A DNA stretch of 64,000 bases, taken from positions 62,001-126,000 of the forward strand of contig JAEUGW010000039.1 in NCBI GenBank assembly GCA_016795565.1. The letters are read 5' to 3'. Origin of the DNA: Opitutaceae bacterium (GTDB lineage Bacteria > Verrucomicrobiota > Verrucomicrobiia > Opitutales > Opitutaceae). Every line of letters begins with the position of its first letter. The stretch's first letter is position 1. This document shows positions 1 through 9,455 of this stretch, piece by piece. The notes under the pieces were generated by a model. The model made no database searches. It saw only the letters and a list, made by a program, of their open reading frames with translations, and was not told where the DNA came from. A program made the position numbers and the translations under genes.

Positions 1-1
1 C

Positions 2-1255
2 GAGACCATCACTTCCGAGACCGGAGCAGCCATCGCCGCAGTGCGCGGCCTCGACTTGTCCAACCGGCCGTGGGACAACGGCTGGGGTGAGACGATGGCC
101 CTGACCGACACCTATGAGGCGCACACCTATAATTTTGCCGGCGGCGGCACCTTGGCCGATGTTTCCCGGATAAAGCCGGTGCCGCGGGGCGGGGGGCCCT
201 CGGCGCCCTACAACGGGATCTATCCCGTCATCCTGAATGAATATGGCTATCTTTGGCTGAACCGCGATGGGTCGTCGTCGACCCTGACCAGTAAGATCTA
301 CCGAAATCTCCTCCGGGGGGACTCGACCACCGCCCAGCGTCGCCACCTCTATGCGAGCTACATGGCGGCGGATACGGAATACTGGCGCACCAGCCGTCAG
401 GTCGCCGCGGTCATGCAGTTCACGGCTCTGGGCTACTCGCGGGCCGATGGGCAGACGAGCGACAACTGGCTCGACGTGAAGACACTCACATGGGAGCCCG
501 AGTTTCAGGCGTATCTGCGGGATGCGTTCGCGCCCGTCGGGTTGATGGTGGACTTCTGGTCCGGGCAGGGCATCCGGGGCCGGTCGGTTCGCATCCCGGT
601 CCGTCTCATCAATGACCTCAGCCAACCTTGGGCTGGTAATGTGACGCTCCGGGTGCGGCACTCCGGAAACGGATCGCTGGTCCGCGAGCACAAGCAGAAG
701 GGCCGGATGGATCCTTACGGTAACGCGACGGTGGTTTTTAACCTGACCTGGCCGGAGGCTGCCGGCGACTACGTGGTGGAAGCGACCCTGACCGGGAGCG
801 ACGGGGAGAAAGTCAGCAGCAAACGGGATGTCGCGGTTGTGGACGAGAAGGCTCTCGGTCTAGCCTATGGCGGCCGGGCCTTTGCCTCGTCCAGTCGCAC
901 TCCGGGCGAAATCCCGGCGAACGTGCTCGACGGGGACGTGAGCACGCTTTGGACCTCGGGTGCCGTGGAGCCCGTGTGGCTGGTGGTCGATCTCGGCCGG
1001 ACCCATCCGGTCAGCCGGGTCCGCGTCGTCTGGGGGCGAGAGATCGCCAGAGAATTCGCCATTAACGTATCGGCAGATGGACAAACTTGGGTGGAAGCGG
1101 GCACGGCCACGGTGGACGGCGCCATCCCGACGGAGCTTAGTTTCCCAGCGCGGGATGCGCGCTATGTGCGGTTCTACATTCCAAAGAAACCGTCGGCGGA
1201 GTCCGGCGAGCGCCGCAGCGGCGTCTCAATCCGCGACCTGCAGGTTTTCGAATGA
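2..1255 (+). CDS. GH2-like glycoside hydrolase with C-terminal discoidin domain, 5' truncated
   Basis: The reading frame is open from base 2, so the N-terminus lies outside the window; 417 residues are visible. The first ~170 look like the end of a GH2-type TIM barrel (agarase/beta-galactosidase-like), with an N-E-Y-G-Y-L-W segment near residue 80 that could carry a catalytic Glu. A beta-sandwich (~180-280) follows, then an F5/8 type C (discoidin) domain from ~285 to the end, seen in the pattern NVLDGDVSTLWTS...LVVDLG...RYVRFYI. Discoidin domains usually bind sugars. The stop overlaps the next start as ATGA, so it heads a translationally coupled plus-strand operon running to 9169. The substrate cannot be fixed; a beta-galactoside of pectin side chains fits the neighbours. 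The family call is by motif resemblance only. Confidence 0.75.
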   Translation, partial: ETITSETGAAIAAVRGLDLSNRPWDNGWGETMALTDTYEAHTYNFAGGGTLADVSRIKPVPRGGGPSAPYNGIYPVILNEYGYLWLNRDGSSSTLTSKIYRNLLRGDSTTAQRRHLYASYMAADTEYWRTSRQVAAVMQFTALGYSRADGQTSDNWLDVKTLTWEPEFQAYLRDAFAPVGLMVDFWSGQGIRGRSVRIPVRLINDLSQPWAGNVTLRVRHSGNGSLVREHKQKGRMDPYGNATVVFNLTWPEAAGDYVVEATLTGSDGEKVSSKRDVAVVDEKALGLAYGGRAFASSSRTPGEIPANVLDGDVSTLWTSGAVEPVWLVVDLGRTHPVSRVRVVWGREIAREFAINVSADGQTWVEAGTATVDGAIPTELSFPARDARYVRFYIPKKPSAESGERRSGVSIRDLQVFE

Positions 1256-3321
1256 AACCCCCAAAGACCAGCAACCTGATTAATTCCATGTATGTCCAGA
1301 CTTCGATTCAGCCCGGCTTGAACCTCGGTTGGAAGCGTGTGCAACGATGGCTGTTGTTCTTCCTGGCGTGGGGGCTGGGTGGAGGGATCCGGGCCGACAC
1401 CTGGCAACGGCTCTACGTATTCGGCGATAGTTACTCGGACAGCGGGGCGGGGTATGTGGATGGCAATGGACCGACCGCCGTCGTCTATCTGGCGCGGGAA
1501 CTCAATCTGCCGTTCACCACGGCCAATGATCCGGCGGGAAAGGGCCAGGGGCTGAATTTTTCCGTCAGCGGGGCCAAGACCGGGGAAAGCGAGGGGAGCC
1601 GGGTGAAGGATGCTCTGCTCGGGCGCGGCATGAAAAATCAAATAGCTGATTTCGTGGCTCGTGCCGGGCGGGGGGAGATACAGTTCGATGGTGAGCGGAC
1701 CCTGTTTTTTCTTGCGGGCGGGTTGAACGATCGGCGGATCCCGACCGATGAGACGATCGCCAACCTCAAGGACCATATCCGCCGGCTCCATGCGGCGGGC
1801 GCCCGGCATTTTCGCGTCGCGCTGCTGCCGACAAAAATCCGCTCGTTTGCCGAGGTGGGCATCCGCCTGAACCCGGCACTCGCGACGATTCCCGCCACCT
1901 TGCAGTTGGAAGGAGCGACGATCCAACTGAGCCACTGGGGGGAATACTTCGACGAAGTCATGCAGGAGCCGGGGCGCTACGGCATCACCAACACCAAGGA
2001 TGCCTGCGCCGGCCGGGCATTGTTCGATGAGGATGCCACTCCGAAAGGAGATCCTGATGCCTATTATTTCTATCACGCAGGACACCCTTCCACCGCGGTG
2101 CATCGGGCGGTGGGGCGGGCATTGGCGGCGGAGATCCGCGGGGCCGGGGTCGACTGGCCACTGCCGCCGGGCTTCACCCAGACCCGCGGCGGGGACGGGG
2201 GCAAGACGGTCTACGTTACAACCCTTGCGGCAAATGGCCCCGGCTCGCTGGCGGAGGCGGTGGCGACGGCCGGAGCGCGGGTGATCGAATTCTCGGTGGC
2301 GGGTTCGATCGACCTCGGTGGGAGCGTCATAAAGGTGGTCGAACCCCATCTCACGTTGGCGGGGGAAACGGCGCCGAGTCCCGGCATCACCCTCGTGAAC
2401 GGCGGCCTGGATATCCGCACGCACGACATCATTGTCCGGCACCTTCGGGTGAGACCAACGGACGGGCGGACAGACGAGACCGTCAGTATCTTGCTTGACT
2501 GTCTCCGCACCGGGCAGGGCGCGCACGACATCATCATTGACCATTGCTCCTTTGCCTGGGGCACCAACAAAAACCTGAGTTTGTCGGGCCCGCGCCTCGA
2601 GGGAGCCACGTCCGAGGACTGGCGGAAAAACACCACCCATCGGATAACGATCAGCCAGTGCCTGATCGCCGAGAATGTGCATCCGGTCGGCCTGGATTCA
2701 AAGGCTGTCCTCGTCCATGACAACGTGACCGGAGTGTCGATGTATGGGAATCTCTATGTCAGCAACGATGACCGCCATCCCCTGTTCAAGGGCGGCGCGC
2801 GCGGCGCGGTGGTGAATAATTTTTTCTACAATCCCGGCATGCGCCTGGTCCAGTTCGGGTTTGTGTCCGGGCAGTGGGCGGGCCATGCCCCGCAACGGGC
2901 GGCCATCACCATGGTCGGGAACGTCGGGCGCAAGGGCCCGAGCAGCGTGGCCGAACTGGCAATTTTCGAGATCTGGCCGGAACAGGGTCCCTGCGATTTC
3001 TACCTGCGGGACAACCTCCTGCTCGACGCCAAAGGCGCGACGCTTTCGGCGGCCCCGATGTTCCGTGATTCGGCCATGCGGCTTGTCCCCTTCGAGCCGA
3101 CAGGTGAGACCCGGCAGGTGTCAGAGCCTCCGCTCTGGCCGCCGGGGTTGCGGGCCCGGCCGGCGAACGAGGTGCCCGCCTGGGTGCTCGCCAACGTCGG
3201 GGCCCGCCCATGGGATCGCGACGCGATCGACCAGCGGTTCGTGCAGGAGGCGGAAACCGGCGGCGGTCAGATCCGCCATTTTCCGGTCGGGCCCGGCAAG
3301 CCGTCGCGCACCGAACCCTAG
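1252..3321 (+). CDS. Fusion of GDSL/SGNH hydrolase and PL1-like pectate lyase beta-helix
   Basis: The protein has 689 residues and two domains. After a hydrophobic export segment (residues ~30-48), an SGNH/GDSL lipase-esterase domain runs from ~52 to 300, with the F-G-D-S-Y block (nucleophile S60) and a GGLND block. A right-handed beta-helix resembling PL1 pectate lyase follows from ~304 to the end. The same beta-helix exists as a stand-alone protein at 46153-47514. Two hallmark positions differ. The Asp expected in the GDSL DxxH block is His (H275-A-G-H278). The acidic pair after DHCSxxW, which is Asp-Glu in the stand-alone copy (D180-E181), is Asn-Lys here (N439-K440). The probable role is de-esterification plus lyase or binding activity on pectin, but activity of either half is uncertain. 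ATGA coupled to the upstream gene. Confidence 0.8.
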   Translation: MKPPKTSNLINSMYVQTSIQPGLNLGWKRVQRWLLFFLAWGLGGGIRADTWQRLYVFGDSYSDSGAGYVDGNGPTAVVYLARELNLPFTTANDPAGKGQGLNFSVSGAKTGESEGSRVKDALLGRGMKNQIADFVARAGRGEIQFDGERTLFFLAGGLNDRRIPTDETIANLKDHIRRLHAAGARHFRVALLPTKIRSFAEVGIRLNPALATIPATLQLEGATIQLSHWGEYFDEVMQEPGRYGITNTKDACAGRALFDEDATPKGDPDAYYFYHAGHPSTAVHRAVGRALAAEIRGAGVDWPLPPGFTQTRGGDGGKTVYVTTLAANGPGSLAEAVATAGARVIEFSVAGSIDLGGSVIKVVEPHLTLAGETAPSPGITLVNGGLDIRTHDIIVRHLRVRPTDGRTDETVSILLDCLRTGQGAHDIIIDHCSFAWGTNKNLSLSGPRLEGATSEDWRKNTTHRITISQCLIAENVHPVGLDSKAVLVHDNVTGVSMYGNLYVSNDDRHPLFKGGARGAVVNNFFYNPGMRLVQFGFVSGQWAGHAPQRAAITMVGNVGRKGPSSVAELAIFEIWPEQGPCDFYLRDNLLLDAKGATLSAAPMFRDSAMRLVPFEPTGETRQVSEPPLWPPGLRARPANEVPAWVLANVGARPWDRDAIDQRFVQEAETGGGQIRHFPVGPGKPSRTEP

Positions 3322-3352
3322 CGAACTCCACCTCGATCAACTCTCGTCTGTC

Positions 3353-4666
3353 ATGCGCACAATCACCACCCTATTTCATCGTCGTGCCTTGATCGTTTTT
3401 GTCGGGCTGGCGGCCTGTTGCCAGGCCTTGCCGGGTGTCGATCCGGCCGTGCCGGATTTTTCCGCCTACGAAAAAACCTATCCTTGGGCGCCCTCCGACG
3501 CCTTCCTGGCCGAGACTTCGATCATGCAGTCCTCGAGCAATCTCTATGAGGCCAAGGCTGGCAATCCCGTCCTGCCCGATATGTTTACCCTGGCCGACGG
3601 CACCAAGGTGACCACGGCGGAGGTCTGGGCGGCCCGCCGCCGCCCCGAACTGCTGGCGTTGTTTGCCAGCGAGGTCTACGGCGTGTCACCGCCCCGGCCC
3701 GACACTCTGCAGTTCCATGTCGTCGCGGAAGATCCCCGGGCGATGGATGGACGGGCCACGCTTCGGCAGGTGAAGATCAGCTTTGGGCTGGGCGGGGAGA
3801 CCTTCGGGTTTCATCTGAACCTTTTCGTGCCCAACCAGCGGACGGGACGGGTGCCGGTCTTTCTCCTGCTCAATCACCGCCCGCCCCGCAACACGGATCC
3901 CACGCGCGCCTATAAATCCGACTTCTGGCCGGCGGAATACGCCATCGCCCGCGGCTATGCCATCGCGGCCATCAATGTCGCGGCGGAGGTCGATCCCGAT
4001 CAGCGCAACGCCACGACCGGGCTCCGGCAGTTTTATCGGGCGCACCATCCCCGGTCTGAGACGCTCACCTGGGCCACACTGGCCGCCTGGGCCTGGTCGG
4101 CTTCGCGGGCGGTGGATTATTTCGAAACCGATCCCGCCATCGATCCCGCGCGCATCGCGGTGATCGGACATTCGCGTGGTGGGAAGACCGCGCTTTGGGC
4201 GGCAGCACAGGACACGCGCTTTGCCCTCGTTTGCTACAACGGCGCGGGCGAGGGAGGGTCCTCGCTGGCCCGGCGCAATTTCGGCGAGACCCTGGCGGCG
4301 ATCAACAAGAACTATCCCCACTGGTTCACAACGAAATATGCCACCTACGGCGGCAATGTGGAGGCGTTGCCAGTCGATACGCACGAATTGCTCGCGCTCA
4401 TCGCCCCGCGCGGCTGTCACGACGGCGAAGCCACCATCGATGTCCATGCCGATCCGCGCGGCTCGTGGCTGGCCCTCCGGGAGGCGAGCCGTGTGTGGCA
4501 GCTCTACGGGCTGGCGCCCCGCCAGTTGGCGCGGGAGATGCCCTTGGTGCACGAACTCTTCCTCAACGGCCCGATCGCCTATCACATGCACGAGGGCCTG
4601 CACGATCTTACCGCTTACGATTGGAAGATGTATTTCGATCACGCAGATATCCTATTCAGACAATGA
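3353..4666 (+). CDS. Secreted CE15-like glucuronoyl (methyl)esterase
   Basis: An alpha/beta hydrolase of 437 residues with an N-terminal signal peptide ending near residue 23. The nucleophile elbow G-H-S-R-G-G-K is at S274, followed by the family's N-G-A-G-E-G-G stretch and PHWF block. A C-terminal H-E-G-L-H-D-L-T-A-Y-D-W segment supplies the catalytic His. This matches bacterial CE15 glucuronoyl esterases, which cleave the ester between 4-O-methyl-glucuronate and lignin alcohols. Some bacterial members also act on other glucuronate or galacturonate esters. The ATG at 3353 gives a clean signal peptide; an upstream extension would run through the preceding gene in another frame. It sits 31 bases after the GDSL-PL1 gene, in the same operon. 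Confidence 0.88.
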   Translation: MRTITTLFHRRALIVFVGLAACCQALPGVDPAVPDFSAYEKTYPWAPSDAFLAETSIMQSSSNLYEAKAGNPVLPDMFTLADGTKVTTAEVWAARRRPELLALFASEVYGVSPPRPDTLQFHVVAEDPRAMDGRATLRQVKISFGLGGETFGFHLNLFVPNQRTGRVPVFLLLNHRPPRNTDPTRAYKSDFWPAEYAIARGYAIAAINVAAEVDPDQRNATTGLRQFYRAHHPRSETLTWATLAAWAWSASRAVDYFETDPAIDPARIAVIGHSRGGKTALWAAAQDTRFALVCYNGAGEGGSSLARRNFGETLAAINKNYPHWFTTKYATYGGNVEALPVDTHELLALIAPRGCHDGEATIDVHADPRGSWLALREASRVWQLYGLAPRQLAREMPLVHELFLNGPIAYHMHEGLHDLTAYDWKMYFDHADILFRQ

Positions 4667-4766
4667 GCCTGAGCGTGGAACGCCGGGATGGATATGTGTC
4701 CAATCGGCCGGAAGCCGCGACCATCCCGGCCGGCTACCAACGGGTGCCTCCTGCAAATTTTCTACG

Positions 4767-6023
4767 ATGAAATCTATCATCTCTCTCTTGAGCATGCTTT
4801 GCGCCGTCCAGCCTCTGGTGGCGGACGATGTGGATGTGCTGGCATTGATGGAGCGCGCGGTCGACTGGCAGTTCGCCCACCCCAAGCAGGATCCCGTCGA
4901 AGGCAAACCTGACGGGTGGGCCAACGGCACGTTTTACACAGGCGTGATGGCATTGGTCCGTTCTACGGCGAGCCCGCGTTTCCACGACGCCATGCTGCGG
5001 ATCGCCGAGGCCAACCGCTGGCAGCCGGCCGCCCGTCCCTATCACGCCGACGATCATGTCGTCACGCAGACCTACCTCGAACTCTACCTGCAGCACCGTG
5101 ATCCCCGCATGCTCGCGCCGACGAAGGAACGCTTCGACTGGATTCTCGCGCATCCGGCGAAAGGCGGCCTCGACTTCGACGCGGCGAAAAACCCGCACCG
5201 CCTTGAGCAGTGGTCGTGGTGCGACGCGCTGTTCATGGCGCCGCCGGCCTGGCTACGTCTGTGGCAGGCGACGGGCGATCGACGCTATCTCGATTTTGCC
5301 GTCGATCATTGGTGGCGGACTTCCGATTATCTCTACGACCGGGAAGAGCACCTCTTCTTTCGCGACAGCACGATGTTCCCGAAACGCGAGAAAAACGGCC
5401 GAAAGATATTCTGGAGCCGGGGCAACGGCTGGGTGCTGGCCGGCCTCGCGCGTGTCTTGGAAATCCTGCCATCGAATCATCCAACCCGGCCACGCTTCGA
5501 GGGCCAGTTTCGCGAAATGGCGGCCACAATCGCTGCGCTGCAGCGACCTGACGGTTACTGGCGATCGAGCCTGCTCAACCCCGACGGCTATCCGATGCAC
5601 GAGACGAGCGGCACGGGTTTTTACTGCTATGCGCTGGCCTGGGGGATTAATCACAGCATGCTTGAGCGGGCTCGCTTCGAGCCGGTCGTGCGACGTGCGT
5701 GGACGGCGCTTGCGAACGCCGTGCAGGCCGATGGCCGGCTCACTCATGTGCAGCCGATCGGTGGGACGCCGGTGATGTTCGATCCTGAGTGGACGGAGCC
5801 TTTCGGCGTCGGCGCGTTGCTTCTGGCCGGCAGCGAGGTCTTGAAACTCAGTCGGCCGCAGGAAAACGCGCGGCAAGTGCTTCCTCCCGACGGCGGCGAG
5901 AAAACAGGATTCGTGCGCCTCACAGGGCCGAAGATACCGCCGACGACAAGGACGGATTCCGACGACGGGCGCCGTGGCAGCTCGCCAGAGTTAGCGGTGC
6001 GGGAGCTGCAAGTTCTCCCATGA
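4767..6023 (+). CDS. GH105 unsaturated rhamnogalacturonyl hydrolase
   Basis: The protein has 418 residues, a short signal peptide (~1-19) and an alpha/alpha barrel. Family marks are W-C-D-A-L-F-M (the Asp is the usual catalytic residue), S-R-G-N-G-W and E-T-S-G-T-G-F. GH105 enzymes remove the unsaturated uronate that pectate or rhamnogalacturonan lyases leave at the non-reducing end, which fits the lyase upstream. The core ends near residue 365; the last ~50 residues are a low-complexity tail not needed by the family, encoded partly by DNA that resembles an intergenic stretch near 22531. The stop overlaps the next gene's start (ATGA). A second GH105 lies at 26094-27224. Confidence 0.88.
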   Translation: MKSIISLLSMLCAVQPLVADDVDVLALMERAVDWQFAHPKQDPVEGKPDGWANGTFYTGVMALVRSTASPRFHDAMLRIAEANRWQPAARPYHADDHVVTQTYLELYLQHRDPRMLAPTKERFDWILAHPAKGGLDFDAAKNPHRLEQWSWCDALFMAPPAWLRLWQATGDRRYLDFAVDHWWRTSDYLYDREEHLFFRDSTMFPKREKNGRKIFWSRGNGWVLAGLARVLEILPSNHPTRPRFEGQFREMAATIAALQRPDGYWRSSLLNPDGYPMHETSGTGFYCYALAWGINHSMLERARFEPVVRRAWTALANAVQADGRLTHVQPIGGTPVMFDPEWTEPFGVGALLLAGSEVLKLSRPQENARQVLPPDGGEKTGFVRLTGPKIPPTTRTDSDDGRRGSSPELAVRELQVLP

Positions 6024-9000
6024 TACTGTTCTACATGCGCCGCTTGGGGCTCATGCTTTTTTTCGCCGCGTCGATCGCGGGTCGAGCGACCGATCCGCTG
6101 GAGGCCGGGTTCGCCGCGCCGCCCGACAGCGCCCGCCCCCTCACATATTGGAAATGGCCGAATGGCAACGTGAGCGAAGCCGGCATCCGGCTGGATCTGG
6201 AGGCCATGCGGCGCGTCGGCATCGCGGGGGTGCAATTGTTTGAGGTCGGCACCGGCATCCCGAAGGGCCGGCTGGATTTTACTAGTCCGGAGCATCGCCG
6301 GCTCTTGCAATTCACCGCCAGTGAGGCGGCGCGGTTGGGTATGGAGTTCACCATGCACAACGCTCCCGGCTACAGCTCGAGCGGTGGCCCGTGGATCACG
6401 CCGGAGCTTTCCATGAAGGTGCTGACGTTCACCGAGACCCCCGTGATCGGCGGTAAAAACGTTACGCGGGTGCTCCCGCAACCTGAGGCCAAACTTGATT
6501 TCTACCGGGACATTTGCGTGCTGGCTTATCCGACGCCCGGCAGCGACACGCGGCTGGCCAATTGGAAGACGAAGGCGGGCTATCCTGCCGAGAAGGGCCG
6601 GCCGCCGGCCGAGTCCGCGAACGGGCCGATCATCCCGGCCATCGATCCGGCCCGGATCATCGACCTGACCTCGGCCATGGATGGCCAGGGCCGGCTCACT
6701 TGGAACGCGCCCGCCGGCGAGTGGACCGTGCTGCGCCTTGGCTATACGACCACCGGGGTCGAAAACTTTCCCGCCCCGGATGGTGGCAGTGGCTTGGAGT
6801 GCGACAAGTTCAGCCGCGCGGCGATTGAGTTTCACTTCAAGCAATACTTTGGCGGCCTGCTGGAAGACTTGCGACCGCTGGCCGCGCGAGGCCTGGCGGG
6901 AGCGCACATCGACAGCTACGAACGGGGCCGGCAAAACTGGACCGAGGCCTTCCCGGAGGAGTTCCAGCGCCGCGCCGGCTACGATCTGAAGGTCTGGCTG
7001 CCGGCGATGACCGGCCGGGTCGTCGGCAGCCTCGACCGGACCGAGCGGTTCCTGTGGGATGTGCGCAAAACGCAGGCTGCGCTCATGGCGGAGAACTACT
7101 ACGGCCGTTTTGCGGAACTGTGCCACGAATACGGACTGAAGGCCTACGCCGAGCCCTACGGCAAAGGGAATTTCGATCAGATGGCAGCCGGTGCCCGCCT
7201 CGATGTGCCCATGGGTGAATTCTGGCAGGATCGGCCTTTTGTGACTACGGTCAAAACCGTCGCCTCGATCGCGCACGTCAACGGGAAGCCCATTGTGGCC
7301 GGGGAATCTTTCACCAGTGAGTCGCGATGGACTGAATATCCCTACTCGTTCAAAAGCATCGGCGACTACCTGTTCACGCACGGGCTGAACCGCTACGTCT
7401 TTCACACCTCCGCCACCCAATCGCACCCGACCGCCGTGCCCGGGATGACGATGGGGCCGTGGGGCGGAAATTTTGTCCGCACCAATACTTGGTTCGAGCA
7501 GGGCCGGGCGTGGTTGGACTATGTCGCTCGCGCCCAATACCTGCTGCAGCAAGGCCGGTTTGCCGCCGACCTGCTCTATTTTACCGGAGAGGACTCGCCG
7601 GTGGACGCGATGCTGCACTCCGCGCCGGACCTGGCGCCGCCATCAGGCTTTCACTACGACACGATCGGTCTCGAGGCGGTGACGCAGCGGCTGAAAATCG
7701 CCGATGGCCGCATCGTCCTGCCGGACGGCATGACCTACCGCGCCTTCGTGCTTTCCGGGCGGCGCGCGATGACACCCGTGCTGCTGCGCCGGCTCATCGA
7801 ACTCGTGCGGCAAGGCATGACCCTGATTGTCGATGGCCCCGCGCCCGAGGTCTCGCCGAGCCTCGCCGGATACCCAGCGGCGGACGAGGAGGTGCGCTCC
7901 CTCGGCCATGAACTCTGGGGGCAATCCGCCAATGCGGCCGGCGTCGAGCAGGCCCTCGGCACGGGCCGCGTATTTCGGAACATGAAAATAGCGGACGCGC
8001 TGGCCAGGCTGGGCCTTCGCCCGGACTTCGAGGCAACCTCCCGTTTCGGTCCGGCCGAGATCAACGCCATTCACCGCCGGCTGCCTGACGCGGACATCTA
8101 TTTCGTGGCGAATCGCGAGCACCGAGGCGACGACATGGTTTGCACCTTCAATGTCGCGGGCCGTCAACCTGAGCTATGGGACGCAGTGACCGGCCGGATC
8201 GCACCCGCGCCCCTATTCGAGAGCGCAGATGGACGCACCCGCTTGCCTTTGCAGTTGGGGCCGTCCGGTTCGGTCTTTGTCGTGTTCCGCCGTCCGCCGC
8301 CAGGCCAACACCTCACGGCGGTGCTCAAAGAAGGCGTCACTGTGGCGGACACCAAGCCCTTCCCCGCGAAGTCCGTCCCTGCCGGCCCGCTGATTTACCC
8401 GTTTCAGCCGCGCGCCTTGACGCAGATCATCCCATTGCCCCCCGAGGAACCGCCGCCCGCGATCGAACTCGCGACGGATCGGGCCGGCGGCGTGCTCGCT
8501 TGGCAGAACGGCACCTACACGCTGAAGGCGACCAACGGCACCGCGACCGATGTGCGGGTCAGAGCGATCCCCGCGCCGGTCGGAATCCCCGGGCCGTGGC
8601 GCGTGACCTTTCCCCCGAAGTTGGGCGCACCGCCGGAGATCACCATGCACAAGCTGATCTCCTGGTCAGACTATCATCAGGATGAAGGAGTGAAGTATTT
8701 CTCGGGCAGCGCCGCCTACACGACGCGCTTTGCCGTCGCGGCTGATGCCACCGAGCAGGGCCGGCGCCTGCACCTCGATCTCGGCCGCGTGCAGGTGCTG
8801 GCCGAAGTGCTCGTCAATGGCCGCAACCTCGGCATTCTTTGGGCGCCGCCGTTCCGCGTGGACATCACCGATGTCGTGCAGCCCGGCGAGAATGAACTTG
8901 AGGTGCATGTCACCAATCTTTGGCCCAACCGCCTCATCGGCGATGAGCGGCGGCCGGTGGAGAACAAATATGCCGATTTAGGCGACGGTCGCGGAGGGGC

Positions 9001-9169
9001 CATCGCGGAAATGCCGGAGTGGTATAAGCGGGGAGAGCCCAAGCCTGGGGAGCGCATCACCTTCACGACTTGGAAGCACTATAACGCCTACATGCCGCTC
9101 CTTGAATCAGGCCTGCTTGGCCCGGTGATGCTGCGCACCGCCGTGCCCATCCCGATCTCGGCGCCGTAG
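6020..9169 (+). CDS. GH106-like alpha-L-rhamnosidase
   Basis: At 1049 residues it is typical in length for GH106. A signal peptide covers ~1-22. The diagnostic start of the mature protein, P-P-D-S-A-R-P followed by Y-W-K-W-P-N-G-N-V, is present. Candidate acidic active-site segments are H-I-D-S-Y-E, E-P-Y-G-K-G and G-E-S-F-T-S-E. The C-terminal ~150 residues form a GH2-like jelly roll (VQVLAEVLVNGRNLG...PGENELEVHVTNLWPNRLIGDE). GH106 enzymes remove alpha-L-rhamnose from rhamnogalacturonans and pectin side chains, probably in the periplasm. It is coupled by ATGA to the GH105 gene and is the last gene of this operon. A second in-frame ATG at 6035 is also possible. Confidence 0.88.
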   Translation: MILFYMRRLGLMLFFAASIAGRATDPLEAGFAAPPDSARPLTYWKWPNGNVSEAGIRLDLEAMRRVGIAGVQLFEVGTGIPKGRLDFTSPEHRRLLQFTASEAARLGMEFTMHNAPGYSSSGGPWITPELSMKVLTFTETPVIGGKNVTRVLPQPEAKLDFYRDICVLAYPTPGSDTRLANWKTKAGYPAEKGRPPAESANGPIIPAIDPARIIDLTSAMDGQGRLTWNAPAGEWTVLRLGYTTTGVENFPAPDGGSGLECDKFSRAAIEFHFKQYFGGLLEDLRPLAARGLAGAHIDSYERGRQNWTEAFPEEFQRRAGYDLKVWLPAMTGRVVGSLDRTERFLWDVRKTQAALMAENYYGRFAELCHEYGLKAYAEPYGKGNFDQMAAGARLDVPMGEFWQDRPFVTTVKTVASIAHVNGKPIVAGESFTSESRWTEYPYSFKSIGDYLFTHGLNRYVFHTSATQSHPTAVPGMTMGPWGGNFVRTNTWFEQGRAWLDYVARAQYLLQQGRFAADLLYFTGEDSPVDAMLHSAPDLAPPSGFHYDTIGLEAVTQRLKIADGRIVLPDGMTYRAFVLSGRRAMTPVLLRRLIELVRQGMTLIVDGPAPEVSPSLAGYPAADEEVRSLGHELWGQSANAAGVEQALGTGRVFRNMKIADALARLGLRPDFEATSRFGPAEINAIHRRLPDADIYFVANREHRGDDMVCTFNVAGRQPELWDAVTGRIAPAPLFESADGRTRLPLQLGPSGSVFVVFRRPPPGQHLTAVLKEGVTVADTKPFPAKSVPAGPLIYPFQPRALTQIIPLPPEEPPPAIELATDRAGGVLAWQNGTYTLKATNGTATDVRVRAIPAPVGIPGPWRVTFPPKLGAPPEITMHKLISWSDYHQDEGVKYFSGSAAYTTRFAVAADATEQGRRLHLDLGRVQVLAEVLVNGRNLGILWAPPFRVDITDVVQPGENELEVHVTNLWPNRLIGDERRPVENKYADLGDGRGGAIAEMPEWYKRGEPKPGERITFTTWKHYNAYMPLLESGLLGPVMLRTAVPIPISAP

Positions 9170-9252
9170 TCATTCCTCCGAGACGCAGCCAGGACGACGT
9201 GAGGCTACCGACCGATTTCGAGATCATGGCACTTCGCGGCTGCAATACTGGG

Positions 9253-9266
9253 GTTAACGGTCAAGC
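9253..9266 (+). promoter_or_regulatory. Predicted LacI-type operator, site 1
   Basis: GTTAACGGTCAAG(C) matches the repeated CTTAACGNTAAAG motif with two differences. It lies in the 286-base gap 9170-9455 and points towards the DUF4440-like gene, whose ATG is about 190 bases downstream. I see nothing else in this gap. Confidence 0.5.
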
Positions 9267-9455
9267 CTGCTTTGGGTGGCATGCACCGCAGGAGCGCAGC
9301 ATAATTGAAAGCTCCCGGAATTGTCAGCGGACAGCCATGTATCATCAAGCACCGTAAGGGTGCACATTATCCTCCAGCAAATAAACCTATTAACCATTCC
9401 CGTGCTGGCTTTTCCAAGTGGTTGTCGACGAGAGATGGAATGAAATGAATTCGCC

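Noticed and set aside
1063..1075. TTAACGTAT inside the first gene as a further operator
   Set aside because: It lies within coding sequence, lacks the right half of the motif and has no gene start nearby.
1174..2682. 502-codon minus-strand open frame opposite the GDSL-lyase fusion
   Set aside because: It is a mirror frame of a recognisable gene in GC-rich DNA; the product is Arg/Pro/Gly-rich without any motif. The same holds for long antisense frames at 5744-7618, 18344-20032, 52831-54375 and 54821-56674.
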